DNA of 64,000 nt, taken from contig CM060198.1 of NCBI GenBank assembly GCA_030549335.1, forward strand, positions 59,969,453-60,033,452, read 5' to 3'. The stretch comes from Pontederia crassipes. Lineage: Eukaryota > Streptophyta > Magnoliopsida > Commelinales > Pontederiaceae. The notes beneath the pieces are model-generated. The model was given only the letters and a program-made list of their open reading frames with translations. It was not told the origin of the DNA and ran no database searches. Shown piece after piece: positions 9,541 through 21,567 of this stretch; the stretch's first letter is position 1; each line of letters opens with the position of its first letter. Made by a program: the position numbers and the translations under genes.

Positions 9541-12061
9541 ATATGTTCTACGATGCATTGTAGCATCAACTTTTGTTATCGAACTAGAAATTTACTCAAC
9601 TTGTTTTATTTCATTTGACGTTTCAATCATAACAAAAAATATCTAACAAAATTATCTTTGGAAAGATTTGATATCTTATTAATGGATCTTGTCGTGAATC
9701 CATGGGCTACCAGGCCGCCTTCGCTTGTGTCTTCGCCGACGTATCTCCGACCACGAAGCATACAAATCAGTTGAAAGTATAAAAATAATCAACTAATGAA
9801 CTATTACTTATCATCTTAGTTTAATATACATTATTTTGTTCTAATTATATTGTTTTCTTCTTCAAAAAAAATTGTGAACTTTTTTTCTTTTTCATGCATT
9901 TCTCTTTTTCCTTATCTTTCCTCTACTAAATTCGAATTAATTTTCCTTAAATTAGTTTCATTTTATAATTCACCACTAATAATTTTCCAGCCTTCATCCT
10001 TAATTACACATCTCCGTCATTTATTTCATTTCCTATTTTTCTCCCCTTTCAAAATTGCCAATTAATTTAATCATTATACTTACCTTTTTACTTTCACCAT
10101 TTTTTTTATGTTTCTGACTAAAAGCGAGGTCAAATCCGTTTTTTTTTTTTTTGTTCAGCCCATTTTTTTCTTGATTTGTTCTTGTTTAATTTGATTTTCT
10201 AAAAAAAATTTGGGTTTACTCATTAAACAAGACGAGATCAACTTCCAAACTGTTTCTTCCTTGAATAACTAAAATCATTAGGGAAATACAATTCTTATGA
10301 GATCTATAAATTGAGGAGAAAACTGGGAAAAATATAGAAGATAAGAGGAACGAAAATGTTCATTTATCACATTTTGACTATTTATATATGTTGGATTAAA
10401 ATTGGTATAAAACATTAAGCATATACTTATATTATATTACACAAATATTATTATGAATATAATTATCGACAGTTCTAATCTTTGAAATTATCGACGAATA
10501 TCGATAATTCTAAAAATTAAGATGGTTGATAATTTATAGTATAGCGAAAGACATTTTTCCTTCGGTATTTCGAAAATTTTTATCCATCACAAATGGCGTG
10601 GAGGGTGAGCATCTCAGGATGAGGCATGCACCCATGGGAAGGTAGGGGTGCCCTCTGGTGGGCACCTACAATTGGCAATAAAAAAAAAGTTATAGAGTTA
10701 ATCACTCCTTCTCGTTTAAGCAGAGATTACCACTCTAAATTTTTATAAATGTAAAAAATTATTATTTCATTATTTAGTTATTAATTAATTTACTTTAAAT
10801 TTTTTTCTATCTAATTTAGTAATTATTAAAATATTATACAATTAATAATATAAAAAACAATCTTCATAAAATAATTAAAAATAACTTTAATTATTAATTC
10901 TTATTCAAAGACTCATTAAAATTTATCCGCCTACTCAATCTTTTAATTCATCATTATTATATCTTCTTTTTTAAACATCAAATCTAAACTTTTTAATATA
11001 ATTAATCAATTCTCGAAAAGTAATAAGAAGTTTATCAGCATTCAACCAAGGTGTTTGAATTGTGGTATTGTGTTTCACGTTCTTGTCATTTAGTTCCTAA
11101 TCTCGAGAAGTCGGCACGCTCCGGAGGCACTCGTGAAAACTTTGGACAATGCCTCCACCTGAGCTTCCACAATTCTTAATTGTAGGGAAAGATATGCGAG
11201 ATCCGTAAATTGAAGACAAATCATGGGAAATGCCACAATAGAGAAAGATGTGCCATGTGATATTTCTTATTCGTTGCATTCTTTTCCAAAAATGTGCTAA
11301 AGGTGGACATTCTAAAGTTCTAAAGATGTTCATGAGTCTAATGGGAGTCGATTCAAATTTGATCCAATTAGATCAATTTTGATCGGATCATATTGATGAC
11401 TTCTTGAACAATAGACTCCGATCCGACTCGAGGTCAGATGTTCGGATTATTTGATCATCTTTTTTTTAATTTTTTTTATTTTATTTTAAACATTTTAATA
11501 TATATAATTTATTTTAAAACCATAAAATTAACATTTTATTTGTTTACTTTTTTTTATATTGTAAAGGATTTTTTTTATATTTTTATTCATATAAAATCAC
11601 TAAAATAGATAAAAAAACAATTTAGTTTAAATAAAAAATAAAAAATTTGAATTGTCAAATCAATTCGGGTTGAAAAATTTCAACCTTTAATTCACCGTTC
11701 AATCACATCCGATGAACAACCTTATTGGTAGGGGTTTATTCTAAATCCAACAAGCATCGTATTATGTTTCTTTAATTGGTGGAGATAAGTATTTGGTCCT
11801 TTTTATAACCAATGGTGTGTCTTGACTTATGAATCCTTGTATTCAAAATTGTGGAAAAATGAGAAAAAAAAAATGTGACGGCAGGGAGAGAAGCCTCACC
11901 TCCAAAGTCTTATCTTTATTTCTTATTTTTTATTGTTAAATAAACGTTAATTTTATAAACATCTGAATCTCGTATTAATAATTATAGAAAAAAATTTAAA
12001 AGGATAATTTGTTCTTGCCTCGCTTTAAAGTAATATTGATCTCGTCACAAGAACCATGTGA

Positions 12062-12095
<34 letters not shown>
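9541..12095. other. AT-rich spacer with decayed repeats
   Basis: No gene recognised. A stretch at about 10690-10765 (CACTCCTTCTCGTTTAAGCA and onward) resembles the box A to box B part of the SINE at 20114-20365 in decayed form. 10455-10580 has CGACGAATATCGATAA-like motifs suggestive of a CACTA-type remnant. A minus-strand open frame at 11097-11333 (78 codons) matches nothing I know. A TA microsatellite ends the interval (12065-12095). Confidence 0.45.
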
Positions 12096-12097
<2 letters not shown>

Positions 12098-13208
12098 TTT
12101 AATGTATATGCAGTGTCGTTTGCTTCACACGGTGTGAAGCACTATTTAAATTAAACCGTCCAGATGAGATCGGATGGCTCAGATCAGATGTCATCAAATG
12201 TTTGATCCAATGACTCTCCTCCATCTCACGATACACTCTCCCCGCTCCCTCCCACTCTCTCTCTTCTCTCTCCCTGTCGATCCCGTCCTCTCTCACTGAT
12301 CCACGACTCTCGTCGGTCGTCTGATCTGCGACGCTACTCGCCTGGGTCGCCCCAAATGTCCTCGCCGCCGTCACTAACTTCCAGCCGAGCTCCCTCCTTG
12401 CCGTTGTGCACCCCTCCACTTTTGGAACCAGCTCAGATGGTACGACCTCCATGAATAGCTATCGGGAATAGACCTCGAGCTAATCTCCGGTCATCTTTCG
12501 GCTTCTCCTCCAGCCGGATCGCTTCGACGACGACGGCTCCAGTTGTATATCCTCAAGCTCATTAGGGCTGGGCTTCTTTCTTCATCTTCAGTATGGAGAG
12601 CAGCCGCCTTCCACTCCAACCCTCCGACGGTAGGTGCGAACTTTCTCACCGCCACAACGGTCGCGGCGCCGATCTACAGGCTTCGTGCTCGATCGTCGGC
12701 GTCGCAGCTTCCAGATCTGCAGCCCTCGCGATCGATCGTCGGCGTCGCAGCTTCTACATCTGTAGCCCTCGTGCTCGATCGTCGGTGCCGGCACCGGCAC
12801 CGCCACCGCCACTTCCAGATCTATAACCCTCACGTTCGATCCCCGACGTCGCGGCTTCTAGATCTGCATTGCTCGTGCTCGATCGTTGGCGTCGCCACTT
12901 CCAGATCTACAGCCCTCACGTTCAATCGCCGACGCCGCGGCTTTGAAGTTCGCTACCCTGGCCGTTGCTACGGCCCCCCTCGCCGCCCTCACCGTCAATC
13001 TTGGAGAGAAAAGAGGACGAACAAAAATCGGACGGAAGGGGTTGCAGAGATCATGTGAGAGAAAAGGGGAGAAAGAACCGGCGATCAAAATCACACGAGA
13101 TTTTCGCGAAATGATTAAAATTTAGTGTACTATAATCTGAGCCATCCAATTTGATCTGGACGGTTCAGATTATACTTCAAAAGGTGCTCAGCATATACAT
13201 TAAATCCA
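12096..13208. mobile_element. Mutator-like (Pack-MULE-type) element with GC-rich cargo
   Basis: Left end GGTTTAATGTATATGC and right end (reverse complement) GGATTTAATGTATATGC begin imperfect terminal inverted repeats about 100 bp long. A second conserved block, AACCGTCCAGAT then GGATGGCTCAGAT, occurs at corresponding distances on both sides. The element sits inside a TA microsatellite, so its 9-bp duplication cannot be told from the repeat. The interior (12230-13090) is GC-rich, contains a 43-bp tandem array and encodes no transposase. The captured DNA looks like Pack-MULE cargo, but no parent gene is recognised and the open frames are poor coding candidates. Confidence 0.6.
12684..12960 (+). 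repeat. 43-bp tandem repeat, six units
   Basis: Units begin near 12684, 12727, 12770, 12831, 12874 and 12917. Each starts with a CGTGCTCGATCGTCGGCG-like motif and contains CTTCCAGATCTGCAGCCCT or a variant. Spacing is 43 bp except the third unit, which is 61 bp because of an 18-bp CCGGCA/CCGCCA-type expansion. Alternate units resemble each other, hinting at an 86-bp higher-order period. Confidence 0.75.
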
Positions 13209-15349
13209 TATATATATATATTTATATTTTGTAAAACATATTATCTTTGTATCAAACAGGACAAAAAAGAAGCCTTATCGTGCCCTCGATGAGCATGCAT
13301 TGTTACTTCATTATTATCAGTTAACCAATAACACACTTATTGTGTCCAATCCTGAAACATTACCTAGGCATTTTAGTTCTGATATAGTAACCCAGAGATC
13401 GTTTAATGACATATACTTGACTAGTTCAGAAAGCAAGGCAATTGAGCACCGGCCAATTAATATCCATGCATGCCTCTTGCCCTTTTGTGATTTCACTCGG
13501 TGGTGGAGTTTAATTTGACGTCAAAAAGTAAGACTCGGACTTCAATTTCTCGTTTAATTTTTTTTGCTCCTCCATCAGTTCATCACCCACCAGTGCCAAC
13601 AGTGCTGCTGCCTTCATCACTCGCCATGTGTTTAATACATCCTGTGTGTCCTGCAACCTGTTCTATGTTCATATCCCCGTCCCATTTATAGTTCAGTTGC
13701 TTTCTTCCTTCTCTTAAGCATGCCCTACTTGGATGTCACAAACTACCAAATCGTTTGGATGCACTAACTTTTTCCATTCAATATTTATTCAGGTTCAGGT
13801 ACCATGTATGTTCTTGGCTTGATTCTTGTCACCCTATTATTTATATGAGCCGCCATGGCCATGCCATCCTCATGCGGCTCTAACTTTCCAACCATTACAG
13901 AGTTATATATGTTCTGAGCTCTCACGCTATCTACCCATCTATCTTCCAGCAAGTGTTACAGACAAATGTAGCGGCCCTTCTTGGAAGGGAAGCTGCGGTA
14001 TTATATATCCTTTCTTGCGTGTTTCTGGCAGTATGCATAATTAAGAACAATTCTTTTAGCGTTACGTTCTGATGCGTTAGTGTGTATGCCTCTACTTTTG
14101 TGACAGATTTCTCAGCTTTAGATTAAGAGCATTTGACTGATTTGTCTTATTCTTTTACTGATGATGTAATTCAGATATAAAAAGAGATTGATGATGAAAT
14201 ATAATCTCTTGCACTGCCCATGCATGATGGAAACCTTGTTTGGACTTCTCAGCTCCAAAAAAGTAGTCAAGTAATGCATGGTAGAAATCTGCCACTTGGT
14301 CCAACCAAACCACAGAACCCCCTGGATACAGAATTCAGTGAGATAAGGATGTCTAGTCACACTAAAATATGACTCATCCTTCACCTCAGAGACTAATTTC
14401 TGCATCACAATCACTGAGAGAATAACACGCTTCTCATCCAAAATTTGTATGTTGTCTGAAAAGAAGTTGAATTAGTTTTCAGTCCTTATGGTGGTACTTC
14501 TTTATCTCTATGTATTGTTGCATTGCTTTTCCTCTATATTCGGTAGCAAATATTATACTACATAATCGTTTGGTTAATGCACGATCCACAAACTACTTCA
14601 ACGAACCAGACCATTTCAAGTTTTCTTTCTGCTTAACAAAGTGACAAATTTTACCAAAATTTGTTTGTGCATATGGCAAAGTACCCTACATAGCTGAAGA
14701 AAACAAAAGGGTCCTTCTCTTGGGTATATTTAACTTCACAGTAAGCAAAATGCATATGTCAAATAGAACTGTTCAGTAACTGTAGGAGAATCCATCTCAG
14801 TTCATACTGAGACACAAAAGTTTCCAACTAGTTTATCAGGAATGCGAACAAAAATGTCTCCGTCTTCCGATTCAGATCTTCAATATTAAATTTAAGCCTT
14901 GCCAATATCAGAAATTCATCTTGCTACTCTGTTAGTGTCAAGATTTTATATATCATTATTTCCAAAGTTAAATGGAGATGCTGACTGTTCACTACTCTCA
15001 ATTTGGTTTTTTGTGACTATACATTAATATTCGTTTGCTGCAATATAATTATATGATAGTTTCATAAGAATAACTTGAAGAACTATTAGCGAGAATCCTC
15101 TTCTCCCAATTAAGTTCAAATACTTCATTCCACCATTTGTGCAACTGTATTTGGACACAACACAAGACAATATTACCCATAACAGGACTAGTTGCTATGC
15201 TTTATTTGTGATACAATTCCCTTGCAGGAATTTGATCAGAAACCAATACCAAACTAAGCAGACTTGCATATCATTATCTTAATCTACAACAAAGTCATAA
15301 GTTCGTAAGCCCTTATGTACTACTACTACGTTATCTCTAAATTTGCTGA
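13209..15349. other. spacer downstream of the MYB gene
   Basis: Mixed-composition sequence. It will include the 3' UTR of the minus-strand MYB gene just below 15350, but no polyadenylation site can be fixed. A 107-codon minus-strand open frame at 14118-14441 is unlike any family I know and probably chance. No transposon ends seen. Confidence 0.45.
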
Positions 15350-17306
15350 TCACAGACTGTGATCACTTGAACTTCCATTAAAGGATGTATCTGCTCCCAT
15401 GTCTCCAAAGCCAAAGCCCTGGAAATCAAGGGTCCACTCGAAGCTTTCGTCCCACTGCAGCGGCTCCAGGCTGTAGGTGCAATTGCCGCCTTCACTGTCG
15501 CTCATAAACTGCCATGTTTCATCGAAAACTGACAAGTCAACGTCCCACGAGGAGTGCAGCAACGAGTTCTCTTCGCTGCAAGCGTTGTTTGAGCTGTCTC
15601 CTGTGGAGATGGTCCTGTTCTCAGATGGAAGCCTTTTGTCTTCGTCTCCTTGCGACTGAGACTGCTCGTCGGACTTCGTCTCGGCCGTTGCGGCCGTCGC
15701 CGTCGTGGATTGCGACGCTTTTGCGTCCGGTGGCAGGTTTAAGGGTTCGTGGGTGACAGGGTCGATGCCCATCTTGATGAGCTTCTTCTTGATATGAGTG
15801 TTCCAATGGTTCTTTATTTCGTTGTCTGTTCTACCTGGCAATTTTGCAGCAATCTTCGACCACCTGCGCGAGGTACATGAGATCTGTTACTGCTGCATTC
15901 TTCAGATTTTGTTAACAGCACAATTTTAGTTTTTTTTTATTATATGTTTGTGATCAAAACGAAACCATGCATCATTGTTTTATGGCAGCAAGATCAGAAT
16001 ATATAGACACAGAAGCTAATTAAACAACAACAATTTGTGACGTCGAACGAATGATAGACGAAGTTAATGATTCCTTCACCACAAGAAGACATGAATATGA
16101 CGACTAAAGAAATTAATAAAGAAAGACAGAAGAGAAGTAAAAGATCAATTATGCATGTTGAGGAATTAGTTCCTGAGTGACTTGATTAGTCAATGGGATT
16201 AAGGCATGACAAGACAACAGCAATCTGTATAATATAATCTATTGCAGGAGATGTGACTATTGGAAAATCTCGATCTTCACAAAGTCCAAAATTCCGATAT
16301 ATAAAACAATAAGAAGTATATATGGAAGTAGTACCAATTGGAGGATCGTGTGACAACATCACAGAAAAATTAATTTAACCAAATGCTCTTAATTAATTGG
16401 CTCTTTAGAAATAGCTAATGCCTTAACAAGCTCCAAAAATCTAAGCTAGATCCTCAGTTCCTAATCTATAGGCCAATAAGACGCAAGATTCCATATATGA
16501 CAACAAAGTGAGGTGCTTAGCTCAGGTTTCTTTGATTCAGATACTTTAACCACGCATGTTTCAGGAAAAATAAATTGTCAGACAAGTTTCATATATGTAT
16601 ATATATACAACTTCTGAACTTTAATTCATTTGCTACATGGAATCAGTTCCATTGTAACTTTTGAGTCCTCCATGCATTTACATGTCGCTAGAACGGGAAT
16701 TTTTAGTGCATAATCATTTGAGGGACTATGTTCCAGGGAATTTACAATTTGGCGTCAGTTCTGACTTCTGAGTTATTTCTTTAATATCTCCTGGACCTCA
16801 GTAGAACAATGGAAGACTAGAATTGATTACAGTTGGTTTTCATTAACTTGGGTGTCATCACTCATCAATGAGTATGAAGAATTAACTTCTGGAAACAATT
16901 TAACTGGCAACTTGCATTTCATGTATGCGTTAAGGAGATTATAACACCAGAAAAGTACATATAAAGTCGACGAAATTGATGATAGAAGTGATCATGCATG
17001 TTAGACGCATGGAGAAAGTGTTCAGGGAGGAATGATGCATGACCTGTTCCCCAAACGTTTATGGAGATGGATGACCAACTGCTCTTCCGCCTCGCTGAGC
17101 AGCCCCCTCTTGAGGTCCGGCCGCAGGTAGTTCGTCCACCGGAGCCTGCAGCTCTTGCCGCACCGCAGCAGCCCGGCGAGCTTCGGCACCGCGCGCCAGC
17201 TGCAGTGGCCGTTGCCGAGTATGAAGCTTATGAGCTTCCTGTCCTCCTCCGCCGTCCACGGCCCTTTCTTCACCCGGAGCTTGTCGCAGCAAGGCTGCCT
17301 CCCCAT
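15350..17306 (-). CDS. R2R3-MYB transcription factor (AtMYB20/42/43/85 type)
   Basis: DNA-binding transcription factor, nuclear. Two exons read right to left, 17306-17044 and 15863-15350, with a 1180-base GT-AG intron. Product 258 residues. It starts with [17 protein letters not shown], the standard R2R3-MYB start; an in-frame ATG at 17393 is upstream but not family-like. R2 Trp residues are at 17, 37 and 57; R3 has Leu70, Trp89 and Trp108. The intron splits the Arg codon of [20 protein letters not shown], the usual second MYB intron site, while the usual first intron in R2 is absent ([11 protein letters not shown] is continuous). After R3 comes [17 protein letters not shown], characteristic of the secondary-wall/lignin clade that contains AtMYB20, 42, 43 and 85. 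The C-terminal half is Ser/Thr- and acid-rich, consistent with an activation domain. The lignin-pathway role is inferred from the clade. Confidence 0.9.
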
Positions 17307-18204
17307 GATCGATCGCCACCGTCTCCTCAACCCCGAGCTCAATCGCGTCTGGCCCCTGGGACATGCAACCCCGCCATTACACCACACCACCAAGCTCCAA
17401 ACTTAAAGCACCATGCAACCTTTGTCTTCTCTCCACACGCAAGCGCATCCTACTTGAAAGGAGCCCAACAACTGCCGTGACCTCCTCGCCGGGCCTTGCT
17501 TTCTTTTTTTTTTTTTTTTTTGTATCGTCCCTTCGATCAAATTTGATTAAGATGGTTTGATGATGTGGTGGCATCAGAGAAAGAAAGAAAATAATAATAA
17601 TGGAAGAAAGGACCTGAAACCTGTTGAAAACCTTAAAAGTGGATCTTTTCCTTTCATTTCCAGAGAAGCCAACTTACACTTTGTTGCAAGCTTACTCCAC
17701 CATTCCATCACAATCTCGTCACCCACTTCACTGTTGGGTTCGTGGAATTCAATTATCATAAAGAGAATGTTGATAGCACACGCTTCCTCATCTCTCGATC
17801 AAGATATCTTAATTCTGATTGATCGAAATTAGTACTATAATGTTCAGAAATAGACCATCGATCATGCGTGCATGAGCATGGTGCAAGATTCAGTGTGTCT
17901 GCATGCAGAACACAGTGATCATATGCATGTTCTCGAAATCGTCATTATTGCGAAACAGTACAGTGATTCATCTCTGGGTATGATTAATTATATATGTCAT
18001 GCACTATCATACGGACACAGGAGCAAAAGCATGCATTCGTCCTTGATCTTTTGTTGCGTGCGTCATGGAGAAGGGGATTTCTTTGTTAATCTGATCAGCA
18101 GCTGGTTTACACATCAAGATTAACTTCTTGACCGGAAGAGAACTCAGTTTTCAACAACACATCTGAGGCCGGCGCCTTCTGGATTACAGACGCGATTCAT
18201 ATCT
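17307..18204. promoter_or_regulatory. upstream region of the MYB gene
   Basis: Presumed 5' leader and promoter of the minus-strand MYB gene. A poly-T run at 17503-17521 (poly-A on the coding strand) lies about 200 bases upstream of the ATG. No clear TATA box could be assigned. The part beyond 17560 is ordinary AT-rich sequence. Confidence 0.35.
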
Positions 18205-18611
18205 AACTTAATTTTAATTAATTAGTACGTGAAAGTGGAGAGTAGCGTCGATCATTTTGTCCATGAACAGACGTTTTCTTTTCTTCTTTCACATAGAGAA
18301 AAATGTGAGAAAGTTAATCACTCCATCTGTAAAGATGCATGCTCGTTAAAGGCATAGTTAATCTTTCAATAATAAATGACTATATTAATATATACACACA
18401 TAAATGATATATATACATATACAAATAGGTATATAACTATATATACACATGTATATGTATATATGTATAAATTAATATAGTCTTTATTTTTTTGTTAGAA
18501 TTTATGATTTTTTTCTTCTAACCACCTCTTCTGAATTATGAACTTTTTTCGTGTTTATCAATAACTTTTAATTTTTTTCGCAAACCTCTTTTTTTATTAT
18601 TTTTGTTAATA

Positions 18612-19040
18612 ATGTCTTGAATCTGAACCCAGTTGGTCCCCCTACATAGTCAGGCGCTTTAGCAAAATTCATCTACGGGGTCTCGCTGCCCGGTCAACGA
18701 GCCTGTGGGGGGTCAAGGGGGGATCTCCCATGCGGGGGTTGCAAGGGGGCAGAGCCCCCTGAGCGAAAATTTTTTAGGGTTATTCTATATGTGATTCGGA
18801 TTTGATTTATTTTCTTATCACGAGATAGGTGTCCTATTTTCAGGGTATTTATTTAGAGTCCCAGTCCGTATGTAATTCCTATCATCTGTCAAAGAAAGTG
18901 CCTATATAAACTCTCTAGAATTTTAAACCGAAACTCATTCTTGTAATCATCATTATTCCATAACAAAGAGTCATCGCCGTTTTTTCTCTTCGCGTTCTTC
19001 TGTATTTCGTACGATCCCTCTCTCCCCTTTTCGTAATAAT
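18612..19040 (+). mobile_element. LTR-like retroelement segment
   Basis: Present in copy A but replaced in copy B. It starts near GAATCTGAACCCAGTTGGTC and ends near CCCTCTCTCCCCTTTTCG. It contains a TATA-like CCTATATAAACTC at about 18900 followed by a TTGTAATCATCATTATTCC tract, as in a retrotransposon LTR promoter and R region. A deleted relative is nested in the CACTA element at 8289-8410. Target duplication not identified. Confidence 0.5.
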
Positions 19041-19907
19041 TTTTTATTTTTTAATTATCAAAATACCCTCCTAAAGTTAAGATAAGTGAACTCAAAATAA
19101 AAAAAAATATTGCCCTTGATGTTACTTCACAGGCGTGCTCGTATTTTTTATATTTACTATTATGTATTATTTAAAACATATTTATCTAAATTCTACGAGG
19201 GTATTTTGATTATTTTATAATTAAAAAATGAAAAATAAAGAAAATTAAAGTTAACCAACATTAATGAATGAATCTAAGTGGAAAAAATAATATAGTTCAG
19301 AAGAGGTTCACAAAAAATTTGAAAGTTATTAATAAATACGAAAAAAATTATAATTCAGAGGAAAGGTCAAAAGAAAAAACTCTAGAATTTTCTAGGGTCA
19401 TTCCAAAATAGATTAAGAAACCACCGGCATAATATAAATTGAATTTAGCTAGAAGCCTTAATCCAAAATATGAGATGTTCAATTTGATCATAACATTTTT
19501 TCCCTAGGAGGAAAAAAATCCTTAATTAAGTTCCCACGTGAAATGTATGAACAATGCACTCGGCAATGCACTGTCGGTGAAATTGAGAAGTTAGCAACAT
19601 CTCGACGTCCCACCTGCCTAATATTTTACATGGTTATGTTAATTAAAGATGTGGTTGGATAGCTCCCTTTGTCCACAGTGTTTTTTTTTTCTAAAGTGCC
19701 GCAATTGTCGAATAAAAATTCAAATTTATTATCATTCAAATAATCTGCATTATGAAAATATTCTGTATAAGATAAATTTATTATCATTCGATTAATTTGA
19801 GTTACGAAATAAAGTTGGCTTTTTGTCGACAAATTTTGATAGATCTGGTTGGTAGAGTCGTCCTCTTATCCTAACAAATATTGATAGATCTCATTAGTTG
19901 CACTTAG

Positions 19908-20080
19908 GCTCCATTTGGTTAAGTTTATAAACAACTTATAAATTAGTTTGAAAAAAATTCAACGTATGATAACATTATAATATTTTTTTCCTAAAAAGGT
20001 AAAAATAAATTTTAATCAATAAATACTTATCAATATTTCAATTTATTAATTATTTTATATCAGCTAAGCCAAATGCCCTA
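19908..20080. mobile_element. Tourist-like MITE (PIF/Harbinger type)
   Basis: Short element with inverted ends TTAGGCTCCATTTGGTTAAG and, read from the other end, TTAGGGCATTTGGCTTAGC. TTA/TAA at the edges fits PIF/Harbinger target choice. The copy in duplication B (about 25293-25533) is larger inside. No coding capacity. Confidence 0.5.
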
Positions 20081-20096
20081 AATATTTTATGATAGC

Positions 20097-20382
20097 AAAA
20101 AGCCTCCACTTCACCCATAATGGTTGGGGTGGAGTGATAAGCGGCTCCTCCTCGTTTAAGCAAGGTCTCGATTTCAAATTTTGTGAATGCAGAAAATTCT
20201 TATTGAGAGCCTCTGCCCCTGCCAAGTACGCGATCCGCGACGATTTCACCGGATTAGTTTGGCTCGATGATGGGCCGACTTTTAACCTATGGACAGTGTG
20301 CTATTTAACATCGCGCGAGTTGGATCATCGGCACCGCTTCCTAAATATCGAGGATTGACTACCGAAAAAAGCCTCCACTTCA
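20097..20382 (+). mobile_element. tRNA-derived SINE with 17-bp target duplication (copy A)
   Basis: Body 20114-20365. Box A-like TGGAGTGATAAGCGG is followed about 35 bases later by a box B-like GGTCTCGATTTCAAAT; copy B keeps the better GGTCTCGAGTTCGAAT. It is flanked by direct repeats AAAAAGCCTCCACTTCA at 20097-20113 and 20366-20382. A related element is at 25548-25828 in the duplicate segment, and a decayed relative is at about 59930-60145. Confidence 0.8.
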
Positions 20383-20398
20383 TCTGCAATTGGATTAT

Positions 20399-21560
20399 GT
20401 TGGAAATTTAATCCCTCTTCTTATGTGTGAATTTAATAATATAAGTCAAACACGATGCACAAGAAAATAATAAAAAGAAAAAGAGATATCAAATTTACAT
20501 GAAAAAAATCCTCCAATGAGAAGGGAAAAAAGTCACAAGACAATCACAGAGCAATATCACTAATCCAAGAATAAAATACAATGTCTTTCGAGTTTTGCCC
20601 AAACCCGAATAATATTTGAATAAATAGTTCTTCTCTGAAAAATACTGAAATAATAGTAAGAATAATATGATATGATTACTACAATTCTCTGTGATTGTAA
20701 TATCAATAAAACCTCAGAGACCTCCTAATCTGACTCTGTTCTTGATTCTTTGCTTTTCAAGAAGAAATCTTCTATCTTCTTTTTTAGCCATCTTCTGTTC
20801 TCCCGACTCTTCTTTTTTTATCCATTGACTAAAGAAAAACCTCTTTTCTTTTTCAATCCACTCTAGACTGTAGAAAAGAAGGAATATGGGTGAGCAAACC
20901 CGGATTCGAAACCGGGTCTCGGCTGATTCGATTCCGATCCGGATTGCTCCGAGTTTATTATTATATAAATATGAGAAGTATTAATTAAATTATATATATA
21001 ATAATATAATACAATGTATATTTAAGATATATACCAAATAAAATATAAATTTTTAGTTAAAATAAGCATAAATATACTATTTAAAATTAATATTAATATA
21101 ATATATTTAATTGGGTCGAAACCGAGTCTGGGTTATAATAACCTAGACCCGGTCACGACATGATCCCGACCCGGTCCCGGCCGGGTCTCAAGGAAATGAG
21201 ACCCGATCCCGACCCGATTGGTAATCGAATTGGAAAAATTCTTGAGAAATCCAAGTCGGGCCGTGCTGGGGCGATCGGGTCGTCCCGACCCGTGCTCACC
21301 CCTAGGCAAGAAGAAGAATAAAAATCACCTTTTTTCTTCGCGTGGGCGGCCACCAATTCAAGAGAGAAGAAGACATCTAAGTTAATTAAGTTTGATTAAC
21401 TTAAATATATGTATCTTCTTAATGGGTTGGATTAATTTCAAAAGTTCAACAAACTCATGAGAAGAAGATCATCCATCAAGAATCATCGCTTGATCTCCAT
21501 GCCTGTCAATCCGGCACATCGTTCTGACTTTCTTCTTGGATTCGTCTTTTGCTCCATTCT
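20399..21560. mobile_element. probable copia LTR/non-coding end with nested MITE
   Basis: Begins TGTTGGAAATTTAATCCC immediately where copy A stops, as expected for an LTR starting with TG, and continues to the decayed copia coding region at 21568. Because the coding strand is minus, this would be the 3' side of the element. The opposite LTR was not found. It is interrupted by the hAT-like MITE at 20888-21306. Confidence 0.45.
20888..21306. mobile_element. hAT-like MITE
   Basis: Inverted ends GGGTGAGCAAACCCGG and, from the right, TAGGGGTGAGCACGGGTCGG resemble hAT-type termini. Internal CCGGGTC/GACCCGG motifs are repeated in both orientations. About 420 bp, AT-rich centre, no coding capacity. 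An 8-bp target duplication is not obvious. Confidence 0.5.
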
Positions 21561-21567
21561 TCAGTAA

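Larger units (their letters stand above)
18205..20398. repeat. segmental duplication, copy A
   Basis: Diverged direct duplicate of 22706-25850. Shared landmarks in the same order: AGTGGAGAGTA...GATCATTTTGTCCATGAA (18234/22733), a TATATACACA-type microsatellite tract, ATACCCTCCTAAAGTTAA (19062/24571), AATATGAGATGTTCAATTTG (19467/24960), GATAGATCTGGTTGGTAGAG, a Tourist-like MITE and a SINE. Copy A uniquely holds an LTR-like segment (18612-19040) and about 120 extra bases near 19650-19750. No gene is present. Confidence 0.8.

Noticed and set aside
11097..11333. 78-codon minus-strand frame
   Set aside because: Unrecognised product in decayed repeat DNA. A weakly similar stretch near 10290 suggests it is repeat-derived.
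12543..13058. 171-codon frame in the Mutator-like element as a gene
   Set aside because: It is produced by the GC-rich 43-bp tandem array. All frames are long there and the product is repetitive with no recognised domain.
14118..14441. 107-codon minus-strand frame below the MYB gene
   Set aside because: No recognised domain, ordinary AT-rich codon use and no flanking exon that continues it; could be chance, so not called as a gene.
17061..17480. Plus-strand 139-codon frame over the MYB exon
   Set aside because: Shadow of the GC-rich minus-strand MYB exon 1; Pro/Ala-rich with no domain.
20114..20365. tRNA gene suggested by box A/B-like motifs
   Set aside because: No cloverleaf or anticodon arm can be drawn, and the flanking direct repeats and A-rich joins identify a SINE.
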